This document shows, piece by piece, positions 30,145 through 38,589 of a stretch of 55,291 nt of DNA. Made by a program: the position numbers and the translations under genes. This DNA comes from Clostridia bacterium. GTDB taxonomy: Bacteria; Bacillota; Clostridia; Christensenellales; Borkfalkiaceae. The stretch spans positions 1 to 55,291 of the forward strand of contig JAFWBP010000004.1 of assembly GCA_017507045.1 (NCBI GenBank). The letters are read 5' to 3'. Position 1 is the stretch's first letter; the number at the start of each line of letters is the position of its first letter. Under the pieces are notes generated by a model. It did no database searches, was not told the origin of the DNA, and was given only the letters and a program-made list of their open reading frames with translations.

Positions 30145-33100
30145 TTACTCGTTGTAAGGATCGTTTTCATCCATAGGCTCAGCTACGGGCGCTTCGGCAG
30201 GCGCCTTCTCTGCTGCAGGCGCTTCTGCCTTCGCAGCTGCTTTAGCTGCCTTCTTTTTGCGCTTCGGTGCGTTCTTTTGCTTGAACCACACGTATACTCT
30301 GCGAGCGATCACCGTGCATACTGCGAATGCAAGCGCAACTACGAGCAGGATGGAGGAGACGTACATAGCAATGTTCATCTCCGAGCCGTCGCTCTCCTCT
30401 TCGGTCGTGCTATCGCTGATTGAAGAATCGCTATCTCCACCAAGATCGGCAGGAGCAACCGTAACCTCGTTTTCATTATAGCTCATGAAGAGGGAAATGG
30501 TGGAGGTGCTCTTTAAGGAACCATCCGGGCTGAAGAGCAATCCTTCGAGATCGGTGCAGTAGAACCACATCATCTTATGTTCGTTGGTAGACTGCACATA
30601 ATTCTGCCAAGGATTACCAAGATCTTCTTCATCAAGCGTTGCGTCATATCTGAGATAATCGGGCGAATCGTAGAAGGTGAACGCGTAGTAGAGTGCGAGG
30701 GGATTTCCGTTAGCATCTACGTTGGGAAGATCATCGCCCGTTTTGAGGCCGAGCTTATCCTTCATCGCGGTAGCGTAATCGTTCATGAGGCCGGAGAAAT
30801 CGGCTACCGAGCTGGTGGAGCAGCGATCGAAGAATACGTAGCTGCCGGCAGCCATCGTAGCCTCGTTCTTGCCTACCGTTGAGGCATCGTCCTCACGGGC
30901 GCCTGCCCAAAGCTCAAGGCGGTAATCCTTTGCCTTATTTCCCGTTTGCAGATAGAAGGAAACGGTTACCCATTCGCCGCTTGCTTCCAGCTCACTGCTA
31001 CCCTCTACTTTGATAACGGCTTCGTAGCCGGAGGAAGCAGGGCCCACGTAGCGAACGCCGGCATCACCGAGCTTGTTCTCGGGGATATTCTTCACAACTT
31101 GCGTGTACGCATCGGTTTCCTCATCGTAGTAGGCGTAGAAGTTGCCGTTGTTGTAATAGTACGCAATCGAACCGTCAGATGTAACGAGGTTGCCGTCGTC
31201 ATCTTTATCGTAGTTATAAAGGTTGGCGTAGTAGGTGGGGTTTGCGGAGGTATCGGTTGCCTTCTTGTAGAGGCCGTTATCCTCGAGCGTATAGAGGATA
31301 TCCGAAACCTTATCGAAATCGTCTGCCGCGGGATCGCCTTTCACGATGTTGCCGTCATCATCGTACCAATAGGTAACGGAAGGAAGGGAGTTGGCGAGCG
31401 TGTTGTTCTTATCGTTGATATCGGAAACATCGATAAGGTAGAGATAAGCAACTGCATTTGCCGAAAGCTTTACGCGCACGGAGACGCGGCGCGCCGCATT
31501 TTGAGAAAGAGAAGCCGTCACAGCATAGTAACCGTAAGAGGGTTGCGCTTCACTGCTCGTATTCATGATTGCAAGGGGCTGGTATGCAGGATTTGCTGAG
31601 GAATTGCCGTTGCCGAAGAGGTTCTTCCACCAAACGGTGCTATCCGAAACATTGCCTGCCTTATCGTTCAGGTAAGCCTTCCATGCGGGGAGAGCGTCTT
31701 CATCTTCCGCTTGCTTCATATAGTTCTCGGCGTACTGGTGAGAAAGAAGGCCGGTGTAGATTCCGTATTCCTCTGCAAGCTGCGCAGGGCCGGGGTTGGG
31801 CAGGTCGCTTTCCGTGATCCAATTGCTTCCGGCGAGCACGCCAGTGTAGTTAGCGGGAGTGGAAAGTCCCTTCTCAAGCGGGTAAACCAAGGTGGCTTCG
31901 TCGAAGCGGGAGGAATCGCTTACCGATGCGGTGAGGGATGCCTTCTCTGCATACGCGCTCGTTGCGGCGTATTCGTACTGTGCTTTGGTGAGGTAGCTGG
32001 TGCGGAAATCCGCAAATGCTGCGTAGCCATCCGCATAATCTGCTTTAGTGGTATCTGCAATCGAGGTGGGGCCGTAGGTAAGTTCAATGTGGAAGGATTT
32101 CACATCGTCCGTCGTGTTCTCCACGAAGAAGAAGCATTGCACCCAGCCGTCGTAAATATCCTTGTTGTTATCGTTGATGTTGATTTTATCTACCGTCGTG
32201 GAGTCGAAGGGGGCGATAACCGTTTTCACCTTGCTCTGGTCATCCACGAGAATGGCGCCCGCGCCCATCTTGCCTGCGCGGATTTCACTCGTTTTCACGA
32301 AGAAGGAAACGAGGATGCGCTCGTTGGGATTCACCTCGATCTTCTGCAGTTTCGCGGTGTACGCTGCGCCGTTCGTCGAGAGGAGCATGATGATGTTATC
32401 CTGATCGAAGGCCTGCGGGTAGTTCGCAAAATCGTTTTTGAAGATTTCCTTGAGGTAGCCGTTATTCGTTGCTTGGATCTCGTTGTAGCTGAGGCGCTTT
32501 GCAATGTTGCCGCGCGCTTCATCACTTTCGTTGTCACGCCCGAGGGAAGGATCGATCTTCTCGGAAGTGAACGCCTGGCTGCCCGAAATTTCTTCGGTGA
32601 GGCCGATGGTCTCCTGGATCGCGAGCGGCTTGAGCTCGTGGGAGAGATCAAGTGCATACATGAACACGCCCTTGGATGCGCCCGTATCGTTATCGGTTGC
32701 GGAGAAGATCTTCTCATCCTTCTTGCTGTTCAAGGTGCAGAAATTCTTTTCGGGCTGATTGAGGTTGTTATCGGTTACGGCTTCAACGTAATCGTCGTTG
32801 GTAATGAGCTCGCATTCAACGTCGTCAAAGAATGCGTATCCGTCCACCGCCTCGTAGCGGTAATCGGAGGCGCCCTGTCCGAGGCCGAGTACCACGCGGA
32901 AGGTGGTGGCGGCGAAGGTGTTGGCACGAACGTAGATCGTGTACTGCTCCCAAGTATCCTTCGTGTTGATATTTTTGATCTGCATCTGATCGAGCGTGAC
33001 GCCGCCAACAGTATTCGTTACGCCGATGTAGGCGCCGGCACGTGCGGTAACTGCGAGATCATCGTTCGGGTTCGAGTTCGCGGCATAGTGATAGAGCTGG

Positions 33101-33861
33101 GAGGTGCGCACCCAAACGGAAAGGCGCGCTGAAGCCCCTGCGGGAACGGTGATCGTCGTGGCGGCAGTATAGAACTGTGCCGTACCGCGCACGCTGTCGG
33201 AAGTGCGCTGGTTATGGATCATGAGGATGCTCGAATCGCCGTCGGAGCCGTCGGTAGCTCTGCCGTCCTTCTTGTGAAGATCAAGCGCCTTTCCCTTCCC
33301 TGCGATATCTTTGAAGTTCTCCACGTCCTCAAGGTCGATGGAATACTTGTAATCGTCATAGAGCTCGAAGTCGGAGGAAGAATCGATATCGTAGTAATCG
33401 TAGAATGCAAGGCGGTCGTAGATGCTCGCATCATCCCAATACTTCACGGCATTTGCAATTACGGTATTTGTCAATTCGGGTTCATCCTCGCGCTCATCCT
33501 CTGCGGGGATGAGGGAACGAGTGGAAACGGCGAGCTTATCCCACTCGGCAACATTCACGATACCGGAGCTCGCATCCGAAGCGGGCGAGCCGGAAGAGAA
33601 CGTCCAGTCCGTGGGCGAATTGATGAGATCGCGCTTCTCATCGAACACATCCTCGAGCATCTCGTTGTAATACTCGAAGTTGCCGTTCTTGAGCAGCTGG
33701 GTATCAACGGGAAGAGAGGGATTCTTTCCTTCCTCTTCTTCCGGGTCGCCTGCAGTCGTGCAGGCGGAAACAATCCCCAGCGTAAGGGTTGCGGAGAGAA
33801 GCAAGCTAAGCGTTCCGACGAGGCGCTTCCTGCCCTTTCCAAAGTCAAAGAATTTTGCCAT
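30145..33861 (-). CDS. Giant surface lipoprotein with C-terminal membrane anchor
   Basis: A 1,238-residue acidic protein that I do not recognise as a named family. The N terminus is a lipoprotein signal: basic start, hydrophobic LSLLLSATLTLGIVSAC with the lipobox ending at Cys34, and then an EEEE-containing linker. Near the C terminus a helix (MYVSSILLVVALAFAVCTVI) is followed by a basic stretch and an Ala/Lys/Glu/Pro tail (KAAKAAAKAEAPAAEKAPAE), which should lie in the cytoplasm. At least three similar beta-sandwich units end in YAFFDDVE (about 350), YAAFADFRTS (about 630) and YVFFDRCSTS (about 1070), each preceded by a W-containing strand and an F-x-x-x-L strand. These resemble galactose-binding or CBM-like folds; an NGNFE motif near residue 59 fits this. 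A role in binding glycans outside the cell is an inference. The ATG at 33861 has AAAGGTG upstream. Confidence 0.85.
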   Translation of the reverse strand: MAKFFDFGKGRKRLVGTLSLLLSATLTLGIVSACTTAGDPEEEEGKNPSLPVDTQLLKNGNFEYYNEMLEDVFDEKRDLINSPTDWTFSSGSPASDASSGIVNVAEWDKLAVSTRSLIPAEDEREDEPELTNTVIANAVKYWDDASIYDRLAFYDYYDIDSSSDFELYDDYKYSIDLEDVENFKDIAGKGKALDLHKKDGRATDGSDGDSSILMIHNQRTSDSVRGTAQFYTAATTITVPAGASARLSVWVRTSQLYHYAANSNPNDDLAVTARAGAYIGVTNTVGGVTLDQMQIKNINTKDTWEQYTIYVRANTFAATTFRVVLGLGQGASDYRYEAVDGYAFFDDVECELITNDDYVEAVTDNNLNQPEKNFCTLNSKKDEKIFSATDNDTGASKGVFMYALDLSHELKPLAIQETIGLTEEISGSQAFTSEKIDPSLGRDNESDEARGNIAKRLSYNEIQATNNGYLKEIFKNDFANYPQAFDQDNIIMLLSTNGAAYTAKLQKIEVNPNERILVSFFVKTSEIRAGKMGAGAILVDDQSKVKTVIAPFDSTTVDKININDNNKDIYDGWVQCFFFVENTTDDVKSFHIELTYGPTSIADTTKADYADGYAAFADFRTSYLTKAQYEYAATSAYAEKASLTASVSDSSRFDEATLVYPLEKGLSTPANYTGVLAGSNWITESDLPNPGPAQLAEEYGIYTGLLSHQYAENYMKQAEDEDALPAWKAYLNDKAGNVSDSTVWWKNLFGNGNSSANPAYQPLAIMNTSSEAQPSYGYYAVTASLSQNAARRVSVRVKLSANAVAYLYLIDVSDINDKNNTLANSLPSVTYWYDDDGNIVKGDPAADDFDKVSDILYTLEDNGLYKKATDTSANPTYYANLYNYDKDDDGNLVTSDGSIAYYYNNGNFYAYYDEETDAYTQVVKNIPENKLGDAGVRYVGPASSGYEAVIKVEGSSELEASGEWVTVSFYLQTGNKAKDYRLELWAGAREDDASTVGKNEATMAAGSYVFFDRCSTSSVADFSGLMNDYATAMKDKLGLKTGDDLPNVDANGNPLALYYAFTFYDSPDYLRYDATLDEEDLGNPWQNYVQSTNEHKMMWFYCTDLEGLLFSPDGSLKSTSTISLFMSYNENEVTVAPADLGGDSDSSISDSTTEEESDGSEMNIAMYVSSILLVVALAFAVCTVIARRVYVWFKQKNAPKRKKKAAKAAAKAEAPAAEKAPAEAPVAEPMDENDPYNE

Positions 33862-33939
33862 ATAACACCTTTGTTTCCTTGGCCGCAACGTGCAATAAGC
33901 TGCACCGTGCAACCGTTATTTTTCTAGAAATTCTTTTCT

Positions 33940-33968
33940 ATTTTAATATAAAACGCCATTCTATGCAA
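33940..33968 (-). promoter_or_regulatory. Promoter of the giant lipoprotein gene
   Basis: On the minus strand: TTGCAT (33968-33963), a 17-bp spacer and TAAAAT (33945-33940), about 79 bp before the ATG. The leader contains two copies of CGTGCAA (near 33888 and 33906), here as read on the plus strand. Confidence 0.65.
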
Positions 33969-34166
33969 GCAGTTTCGAGGGAAATACTTAAAAAAAGCAA
34001 AATTTTTTTCCATTTACACACACTTTTCATGAAGGCGCGGCGATTTGGGTGTGCTCACCCGGCGATCTTGCTCCCCAAAGAGGTGCAATCCGTGGCTATA
34101 AAAAAACGCGGTTTTCCATGCCGAAGGCGGCGAAAATCTGTAAACGGTGCGCACAGATTCATACAT
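33969..34166. other. Leader-like stretch before the TSUP genes, structure not identified
   Basis: No gene is seen. Several nested inverted repeats occur: TTTGGG...CCCAAA around gggtg/caccc (about 34045-34080) and aatctg/cagatt close to the TSUP start (about 34134-34159). No known riboswitch consensus could be matched by eye. The first part is A+T-rich and could hold the promoter. Confidence 0.35.
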
Positions 34167-34520
34167 ATGACCAAGAAACGAGCAACTTATCTTTTTGGCG
34201 GAAGCGCCGTGGGAGTGGCGAACGGACTTTTCGGCGGGGGCGGCGGCATGATCGCCGTGCCCGTTTTGAAAGCGGCCGGAAGAAGCGCACCCTCTGCGCA
34301 TGCAACCGCAATCGCCGTCATTTTGCCGGCTTCCATTGCAAGTGCTGCCGTTTATCTGCTGCACGGATTCATTCCTCTTGCACTATTTTTACCCGTTGCC
34401 CTCGGCGTTTTGTTGGGTGGTTTTTTGGGTGCGAAGCTGCTTGCGCGTGCTTCCGCAAGCGCCGTTACCATCGCCTTTGCTGCACTCATGCTCGCCGCGG
34501 GATTGAGGATGCTTTTTTAA
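34167..34520 (+). CDS. TSUP (TauE/SafE) family half-transporter, first subunit
   Basis: A 117-residue membrane protein with about four helices, half the usual TSUP length (about 250). The signature VGVANGLFGGGGGMIAVPVL (residues 15-34) is the N-terminal half repeat of TauE/SafE proteins, which move sulfite, sulfonates or other organic anions. The stop codon overlaps the next start (TAATG), and the next product is the matching second half. The two probably form one transporter. No Shine-Dalgarno sequence is evident at the ATG (34167). The substrate is unknown. Confidence 0.85.
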   Translation: MTKKRATYLFGGSAVGVANGLFGGGGGMIAVPVLKAAGRSAPSAHATAIAVILPASIASAAVYLLHGFIPLALFLPVALGVLLGGFLGAKLLARASASAVTIAFAALMLAAGLRMLF

Positions 34521-34900
34521 TGGCGTTTTTAATCTTCTTCATTTGCGGGATTGCCGGAGGGGTGCTCGGCGGCATGGGTATGGGCGGAGGCACGGCGCTC
34601 ATACCGCTTCTTACCATTGCGTGCGGTGTGCCGCAGCCCGTGGCGCAGGGGCTTAATCTCGCCTCATTCCTACCCATGTCCGTGCTTGCGCTCTCCGTTC
34701 ACGCAAAAAGCGGGCTTCTAAAATGGGAGGGAATCGCCTTTATCGTGGTGCCTGCATTTATCTTCTCCGTGCTCTCCTCGCTTTTGGCGGCGGCGCTTCC
34801 GGCGGCGGCGCTCAGAAAAGGGTTCGGTGCCTTCCTCGTTGTGCTTTCCTTCTTCGAATTGCGTACAACTGTCAAAGAAATGAAAAAAAGTAACAAATAG
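34520..34900 (+). CDS. TSUP (TauE/SafE) family half-transporter, second subunit
   Basis: A 126-residue membrane protein, the second half repeat: GIAGGVLGGMGMGGGTALIP (about 10-29), then four helices, ending in a charged tail (RTTVKEMKKSNK). It starts at the ATG that overlaps the stop of the first subunit by one base, so the two are translationally coupled. A programmed or accidental split of a full-length gene is unlikely, because both halves begin with their own methionine at the proper N terminus of the repeat. The pair should assemble as a heterodimer. Confidence 0.85.
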   Translation: MAFLIFFICGIAGGVLGGMGMGGGTALIPLLTIACGVPQPVAQGLNLASFLPMSVLALSVHAKSGLLKWEGIAFIVVPAFIFSVLSSLLAAALPAAALRKGFGAFLVVLSFFELRTTVKEMKKSNK

Positions 34901-34945
34901 CCCAAAAAAAGTTTTTAAATGCAGAAAAAATTTTCAAAAAGGGTA

Positions 34946-34974
34946 TAGACAAACGGCAAAATCCGTGGTAGAAT
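34946..34974 (+). promoter_or_regulatory. Promoter of the Ppx/GppA gene
   Basis: TAGACA (34946-34951), a 17-bp spacer and TAGAAT (34969-34974). The roughly 95-nt leader holds a small cggac/gtccg hairpin (about 35036-35051). Confidence 0.7.
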
Positions 34975-35076
34975 GATAGCGATTTTTATAGAATAGGGTA
35001 ATTTTTCGAAAAAACAGCCGATTCGAAACTACCGGCGGACATAAGGTCCGTAATAACGGAAGGACGGGATAAATAT

Positions 35077-36591
35077 ATGGAAAAAATCGGCATAATCGAT
35101 CTTGGTTCAAATTCCGCAAGGCTCGTCATTATCGAGATGCTCGGAGATGGCCATTTTATGGTTGTGGACGAGCTGAAAGAGAGCGTGCGCCTTGGCCAGG
35201 ATATGGATCGCGACGGGTTCCTTAAGCCGCAGAGAGTTGCGGAAACTATCAAGACGTTGAAGATGTTCAAACGCCTGTGCGATGCCACAGGCGTGGGGCG
35301 CATTATCGCCGTTGCAACGGCGGCGGTTCGTCGCGCCAAAAATCAGCGTTCCTTCCTCGATGAAATTCAGGCAACGTGCGGGATCCGCGTGGAAGTTCTC
35401 TCCGAAGAAGAGGAGGCGACGCTCGTATATCGAGGCGTCATCAACTCTATGGATGTGCCCAAGGGCATCATTTTAGAAATCGGCGGCGGAAGCACGAAGG
35501 TCATCTATTACAATCGCCGCACTATCTTAAATTATGCAACGCTGCCCTTCGGCGCCGTTACGCTCACCGATCTTTTTGCCGACGACGGAGTTTCTCCTGT
35601 GGAGCAGACTGCGCGCATCGAGGAGTTCTTCACCGAGCAGTTTAAGAAGATCGAATGGCTTTCGCAGGTGGATCCCGATACGCAGATGATCGGCGTAGGC
35701 GGTTCTTTCCGAAACCTCTACAAGATCAACCGCATCGTGCGCAAGTATCCCCTCAGCGTCGTGCACAACTACCAGTTTACAACGGAGGATTTCCGCTCTG
35801 TTTACGAGATGGTGCGCGTTTTAGACGTAGAAAAGCGTATGCGCATCCGTGGGCTATCTGCCCACCGTGCGGATATCATGCCCGCCGCGCTCGCCATCAT
35901 CAAATCGTTTACCGATTATCTGCATATTGATAGCTTCACCGTGGGCGCTTGCGGTCTGCGCGAAGGGATCATGGTCAACACGGCGATCCCTCAAACGACG
36001 GAACGCCCCATTTCCGATGTGCTTTCTTATTCGCTTAACACCCTTGTTAAGTATTACGGGTGCAACGAAAAGCATGTGGAAAACGTTGTGCATCTTTCCA
36101 TTCAGCTCTTCAAACAGCTTCGCGTGTTGCATAAATTCCCGCGCGTGTATCTGAAAGTGCTCAAGATTGCGGCGAGCCTGCACGATGCAGGGCAGTGTGT
36201 TCGTTACTACAATCATCAAATGCACAGCAGATATATGGTGCTCAACAGCAATATTTACGGCGCAACGCATCGGGAGATCGTGCTCGCGGCGTTCGTTGTC
36301 GGTTGCCACCGCAAGGAAGATCTCGCACCTGCCGAATGGAATCGCTATAAGGATATCGTTTCCGATGAGGATATGGAGATCGTGAGAAAGCTTGGCGTTC
36401 TCCTCCGCATTGCAGAGGCACTCGATCGCAGTGGGCTTGGTATGGTGAAGGGGATCAATTGCGATGTACTCGGCGATTCCGTGATCATGAAAACGGAGCT
36501 TGCCGGTGATGCCGCCCTCGAAATCAAGCAAGCCATGAACGCCGGCCCGGAGTTCAAGCGCGCCTTCAGAAAGAATTTGGATGTTCTGTAA
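35077..36591 (+). CDS. Ppx/GppA phosphatase family protein with HD-type C-terminal domain
   Basis: A 504-residue protein. The actin-like ASKHA fold begins with IGIIDLGSNSARLVIIEM (residues 4-21); EIGGGSTKVIYY (about 133) is the phosphate-binding loop and the catalytic Glu is expected in SEEEEATL near 110. From about 310 an HD-like helical domain follows (ASLHDAGQ near 370). Family members hydrolyse exopolyphosphate or pppGpp; which one applies cannot be decided from the sequence. The ATG at 35077 follows GGACGGG. It is separated from maf by 72 bp without a clear terminator. Confidence 0.92.
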   Translation: MEKIGIIDLGSNSARLVIIEMLGDGHFMVVDELKESVRLGQDMDRDGFLKPQRVAETIKTLKMFKRLCDATGVGRIIAVATAAVRRAKNQRSFLDEIQATCGIRVEVLSEEEEATLVYRGVINSMDVPKGIILEIGGGSTKVIYYNRRTILNYATLPFGAVTLTDLFADDGVSPVEQTARIEEFFTEQFKKIEWLSQVDPDTQMIGVGGSFRNLYKINRIVRKYPLSVVHNYQFTTEDFRSVYEMVRVLDVEKRMRIRGLSAHRADIMPAALAIIKSFTDYLHIDSFTVGACGLREGIMVNTAIPQTTERPISDVLSYSLNTLVKYYGCNEKHVENVVHLSIQLFKQLRVLHKFPRVYLKVLKIAASLHDAGQCVRYYNHQMHSRYMVLNSNIYGATHREIVLAAFVVGCHRKEDLAPAEWNRYKDIVSDEDMEIVRKLGVLLRIAEALDRSGLGMVKGINCDVLGDSVIMKTELAGDAALEIKQAMNAGPEFKRAFRKNLDVL

Positions 36592-36663
36592 GCTCGCAAA
36601 TTTCTTTTTCGGGAAGCCGCATGCAGGACATGGTATGGGCAAAGAAGCCCGCGAGGGTACACT

Positions 36664-37224
36664 GTGCAATTAATTTTAGCAAGCAATTCACCCCGCAGGA
36701 GGGAATTGCTTACACAACTCGGATATCAATTTATCGTAGAGCCCTCTTCGTTCGAGGAACGGGAAAGGGGGCTCTCCGCACACGATACGGCGCTTTTCTT
36801 TGCGCGGGGGAAAGCGGAGGAAGTGTTTTCCCGTTTTCCTCTTTCCGCAGTGCTTGGCGCCGATACCGTTGTAACTTTAGGTGGCGAGATCTTCGGCAAA
36901 CCCAAAGATCAAGAGGATGCAAAGCGCATGTTGCGCCTTTTGAGCGGAAAGGAGCATGCTGTTTTAACAGGTGTATGCCTGATTGCGCCCAACTATCGCG
37001 AAGAGGCAATCGTTGCCACACACGTTGTATTTCACGAGCTCTCCGAGGAGGTCATCGCGGCGTATGTTGCGAGCGGGCTTCCTCTCGATAAAGCTGGGGC
37101 ATACGGCATTCAGGATGGCCGGCCGCTTGTGAAAGAAATTTACGGAAGTTACACAAACGTTGTGGGGCTCCCCACGGAAAAGGTGGGTACCATGCTCGCA
37201 ACAGCGCTTAGAGGTACGAGATGA
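36664..37224 (+). CDS. maf: Maf family nucleotide pyrophosphatase
   Basis: A 186-residue Maf/HAM1-like protein. LILASNSPRRRELLTQLG (residues 3-20) is the family signature, with VLGADTVVTLGGEIFGKP (about 63-80) and the KAGAYGIQD segment (about 142). Maf proteins hydrolyse dTTP, UTP or modified nucleotides and influence septum formation. The start is GTG at 36664. The stop overlaps the MreB-like start by 4 bp. maf next to mreB also occurs in Bacillus, although mreC and mreD do not follow here. Confidence 0.95.
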   Translation: MQLILASNSPRRRELLTQLGYQFIVEPSSFEERERGLSAHDTALFFARGKAEEVFSRFPLSAVLGADTVVTLGGEIFGKPKDQEDAKRMLRLLSGKEHAVLTGVCLIAPNYREEAIVATHVVFHELSEEVIAAYVASGLPLDKAGAYGIQDGRPLVKEIYGSYTNVVGLPTEKVGTMLATALRGTR

Positions 37225-38207
37225 TAAAGCTTGCAATCGACTTCGGGACGGCCGTCACGAAGATCTTCAGAATCGGCAGTGGGATTGTGCTTGCCGAGGC
37301 AACTTGCCTAACCGTTTCTAAAGAGACGGGTGGAATCCGCGCATACGGAAATGAGGCAAAGCGCCTTTTAGGCAAAACCTCCGAGGTCAGTGAAATGATT
37401 TTCCCCGTCTACGAGGGGGAGATCGTGAGCGAGCGCTATGCGAGCGCGCTACTTTCCTACTTCCTTGGCAAAGTTGCAAAAAGTGCTTTTGCGGTGGAAG
37501 CGCTCTTCTGTGTCCCCTGTGGCTGCACGGAGGAATCGCGAGAAAAATATTTTCGCGTTGCAAAGGCAGCGGGGCTTTCCCGCATCAGCTTTGTGGAAAC
37601 GCCATATCTCGTTGCGCTCGGGCAGGATGTTCCGCTTTCCGAATCCAATCCCGTGTTTGCCATTGATTTCGGAGCGGGGAAAACGTCGCTCGCAGTTTTA
37701 TCGCTCGATGGCATCATCGCCGGCATTTCAATGAGCGTGGGCGGCAACAATATGGATACCCACATCATCGATCATATAGCCGAGCGCTTTAACCTTAAGA
37801 TCGGGCCGCAAACGAGCGAGAAGCTGAAAAATTCGATCGGGAGCCTGCTCCGCGGCGATAACCAAAGCACCGTCGTCAACGGGAGGGATGTATCTTCAGG
37901 AAAGCCCCGCTCCGTCACCGTTTCCTCGGGTGATATTTTGTTTCCCGTACAAGTTTACGTGGATAAAGTTATTGAATACGCCGAGCTCGTTTTGCGCAAG
38001 CTTCCCGCGGAGGTTTCCGCGGCTATGTGCAAGAGCGGAATTTTCCTCTCGGGCGGCGTTACGGCGCTGGCAGGCTTCGGAGATTATTTTGAAGAGAAGC
38101 TGCAAATGGAGGCACACCTTTCTGCCGATGCGCTCACAACGATCGTGCTCGGTGGCGGCAGAGTGATTGGCAGCGGCGCGTTGATGAGAAAGATTTCTAT
38201 GGAATAA
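37221..38207 (+). CDS. MreB-like rod-shape protein
   Basis: A 328-residue actin-like protein of the MreB family. The phosphate 1 loop is LAIDFGTAVTKIF (residues 4-16), phosphate 2 is FAIDFGAGKTSLAVL (about 146-160) and the adenosine motif is LSGGVTALAGFGDYF (about 275-289). MreB filaments guide lateral wall synthesis at the membrane. The protein is divergent from typical MreB/Mbl (for example VPCGCTEESREK where MreB has VPSGVTxVERRA) and has no amphipathic N-terminal extension. It may be a paralogue. Its start overlaps the maf stop (ATGA); mreC and mreD are absent, and the pheST T-box promoter follows at once. Confidence 0.88.
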   Translation: MIKLAIDFGTAVTKIFRIGSGIVLAEATCLTVSKETGGIRAYGNEAKRLLGKTSEVSEMIFPVYEGEIVSERYASALLSYFLGKVAKSAFAVEALFCVPCGCTEESREKYFRVAKAAGLSRISFVETPYLVALGQDVPLSESNPVFAIDFGAGKTSLAVLSLDGIIAGISMSVGGNNMDTHIIDHIAERFNLKIGPQTSEKLKNSIGSLLRGDNQSTVVNGRDVSSGKPRSVTVSSGDILFPVQVYVDKVIEYAELVLRKLPAEVSAAMCKSGIFLSGGVTALAGFGDYFEEKLQMEAHLSADALTTIVLGGGRVIGSGALMRKISME

Positions 38208-38224
38208 CAGATGCCAAAAATTGT

Positions 38225-38252
38225 TTGACATCTGCGAAAAAAATGATATAAT
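38225..38252 (+). promoter_or_regulatory. Promoter of the T-box-pheST operon
   Basis: A perfect TTGACA (38225-38230), a 16-bp spacer and TATAAT (38247-38252), beginning 18 bp after the MreB-like stop codon. Confidence 0.9.
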
Positions 38253-38261
38253 AATAGCGAA

Positions 38262-38515
38262 ATAAGGCGTTGAAGCGGAAGAGACGCGCCCAATGCGATC
38301 CGTATCAGAGAGGAGCTCCTTGGCTGAAAGTGCTCCATGGGTAGCGGTGCGTTATTCCCCCGTGAGCTGCTCCTCCGAAAAGAACTTTAAGAGGAGTCGT
38401 ATCCCGCGTTAAGGGGAATAAGGCGTATACCGTGTCTGAATCCGGTAGGCGTGAATGCAGGTGGTACCGCGAAATTTTCGCCCTGTTGACCGATAAGTCA
38501 ACAGGGCGTATTTGA
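38262..38515 (+). promoter_or_regulatory. T-box leader of pheST
   Basis: The conserved T-box sequence aggtggtaccgcg (about 38459-38471) is followed by a 12-bp terminator stem (38479-38490 with 38497-38508) and TATTTG. Stem I carries AGAGAGG (about 38307-38313) and the GCTGAAAG segment. A TTC at 38355-38357, just before the CCCCGTGAGCTGC segment, is the likely specifier and encodes Phe, which fits the downstream genes. Uncharged tRNA-Phe should pair with the specifier and with the T-box bulge, form the antiterminator and allow pheST transcription. The specifier assignment is an inference by eye. Confidence 0.93.
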
Positions 38516-38589
38516 TAAAAAAACGCTCTCTTTCCGAGGTGCAGCATCGCTTTGGCAATGGAAAGAGGGGAGTAAAATAAGGAGTTAAC

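Noticed and set aside
31711..33132. 473-codon plus-strand frame opposite the giant lipoprotein
   Set aside because: Antisense shadow of a gene with signal peptide, lipobox, promoter and terminator on the minus strand.
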